Shown one piece after another: positions 5,434 to 5,942 of a DNA stretch of 5,942 bases. This DNA is from Aliterella sp. RAGGC_92 (GTDB taxonomy: Bacteria > Cyanobacteriota > Cyanobacteriia > Cyanobacteriales > Chroococcidiopsidaceae), in contig JAPJOW010000251.1 in the NCBI GenBank assembly GCA_030826005.1, positions 1 through 5,942 of the forward strand, written 5' to 3'. Under the pieces are notes generated by a model. That model did not search any database and was not told where the DNA came from. It saw only the letters and a program-made list of their open reading frames with translations. Numbering within the stretch: position 1 is the first letter of the stretch; each line of letters opens with the position of its first letter. A program made the position numbers and the translations under genes.

Positions 5434-5942
5434 TTACCCAAATGCCCGCAACAACTGAAACACCTTTTGTAATAGTTTTTGCAATCTAGGGCTTTTTTCA
5501 TAGTTTTGCTGAGTTAGAGCAAAAGCCGCATTACTATTTAGTTCTGATAGGGTTGGGTAGATATGAATGCCGCTTAGAGCAGAGATTTTGAGGTTATGGG
5601 ACATGGCTAAAACTATTTCATGTATCAATTCTCCCGCCGATTCTCCCACTAAGTGAGCGCCCAATATTTGACCGTTGCGCCTAACAATAATTTTGGCAAA
5701 TCCAATCGTTGCAGCTTCCGCTTGAGCGCGGTCTACATCAGCATATTCTTGTTTTACTATTTGCACATCGTTACCGTAGCGCTCTTTTGCTTCTTGTTCG
5801 CTCAATCCAACACGCGCAAGTTCTGGATCGGTAAATGTCGCCCAGGGAATTACCTTATAGTCGGCTTTGATAACGGGTAGAAAGAGCGCATTTCGCAAGA
5901 CAATATTTGCTTCATAAGAGGCGACATGAGTAAATTGGTAGC
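5434..5942 (-). CDS. MerA-like FAD-dependent pyridine nucleotide-disulfide oxidoreductase (C-terminal part)
   Basis: The frame is open to the right edge, so only the last 168 residues are seen; the FAD and NAD(P)H domains and the redox Cys pair are outside. The visible part begins YQFTHVASYEANIV, then holds the dimerisation domain (VIPWATFTDPELARVGLSEQ, VDRAQAE, GFAKIIVRRNGQILGAHLVG, AGELIHE, IHIYPTLSE). This places it in the lipoamide dehydrogenase / mercuric reductase family. In lipoamide dehydrogenase the residue before PT is the catalytic His; here it is Tyr (codon at 5559-5557), as in mercuric reductases. Yet the C-terminus ends in LLRAFG with no vicinal Cys pair, which true MerA uses to hand over Hg(II). 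Similar cyanobacterial proteins are often labelled mercuric reductase. The real substrate may be another metal, disulfide or quinone. A TTG at 5898-5896 is an internal Leu codon, not a start, because conserved family sequence continues upstream of it. Stop TAA is at 5436-5434. Confidence 0.9.
   Translation of the reverse strand, partial: YQFTHVASYEANIVLRNALFLPVIKADYKVIPWATFTDPELARVGLSEQEAKERYGNDVQIVKQEYADVDRAQAEAATIGFAKIIVRRNGQILGAHLVGESAGELIHEIVLAMSHNLKISALSGIHIYPTLSELNSNAAFALTQQNYEKSPRLQKLLQKVFQLLRAFG

Noticed and set aside
5653..5880. 75-residue plus-strand reading frame
   Set aside because: It is antisense to conserved dimerisation-domain sequence of the reductase.
5896..5898. TTG as start of a 154-residue reductase fragment
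   Set aside because: The frame stays open to the window edge and the upstream residues (YQFTHVASYEANIV) are typical of the family, so the TTG encodes an internal Leu.

Overview
The window looks like cyanobacterial chromosome. The octamer GCGATCGC (HIP1, a cyanobacterial signature) occurs 11 times in under 6 kb, and all recognisable proteins have a cyanobacterial flavour. The genus cannot be fixed from this sequence; a Chroococcidiopsis- or Nostoc-like lineage is only a guess. There are four protein genes, two of them cut by the window edges. I see no RNA gene, IS element, CRISPR array or attachment site.

Left half (1-3088, minus strand): one uninterrupted reading frame of at least 1029 residues encodes a SNF2/RapA-type helicase. 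It has a complete set of motor motifs and best fits DpdE, a component of the dpd islands that carry 7-deazaguanine DNA modification and restriction. Its 3' end lies beyond position 1. None of the genes on its upstream side is a dpd gene, so any partner must lie beyond the left edge, or the gene is an orphan.

Middle (3089-4557): a 302-bp divergent intergenic region holds small repeats and hairpins. It separates the helicase from a plus-strand gene (3391-4089) for a 232-residue single-pass membrane protein with a Pro/Ser/Thr-rich tail. That gene ends in a strong intrinsic terminator (4117-4148). A further convergent, AT-rich, apparently gene-free stretch follows. It contains a GC-rich direct repeat and a nested hairpin just behind the next minus-strand gene.

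Right part (4558-5942, minus strand): a YkuE-like metallophosphoesterase lies 48 bp downstream of the C-terminal end of a MerA-like flavoprotein disulfide reductase, probably in one transcript. The visible reductase part has Tyr where lipoamide dehydrogenase has its catalytic His. It lacks the C-terminal Cys pair of true mercuric reductase.

The most interesting points are the DpdE-like helicase away from visible dpd partners, the repeats and hairpins between the divergent genes, the unusual reductase signature, and the internal duplication in the membrane protein tail.
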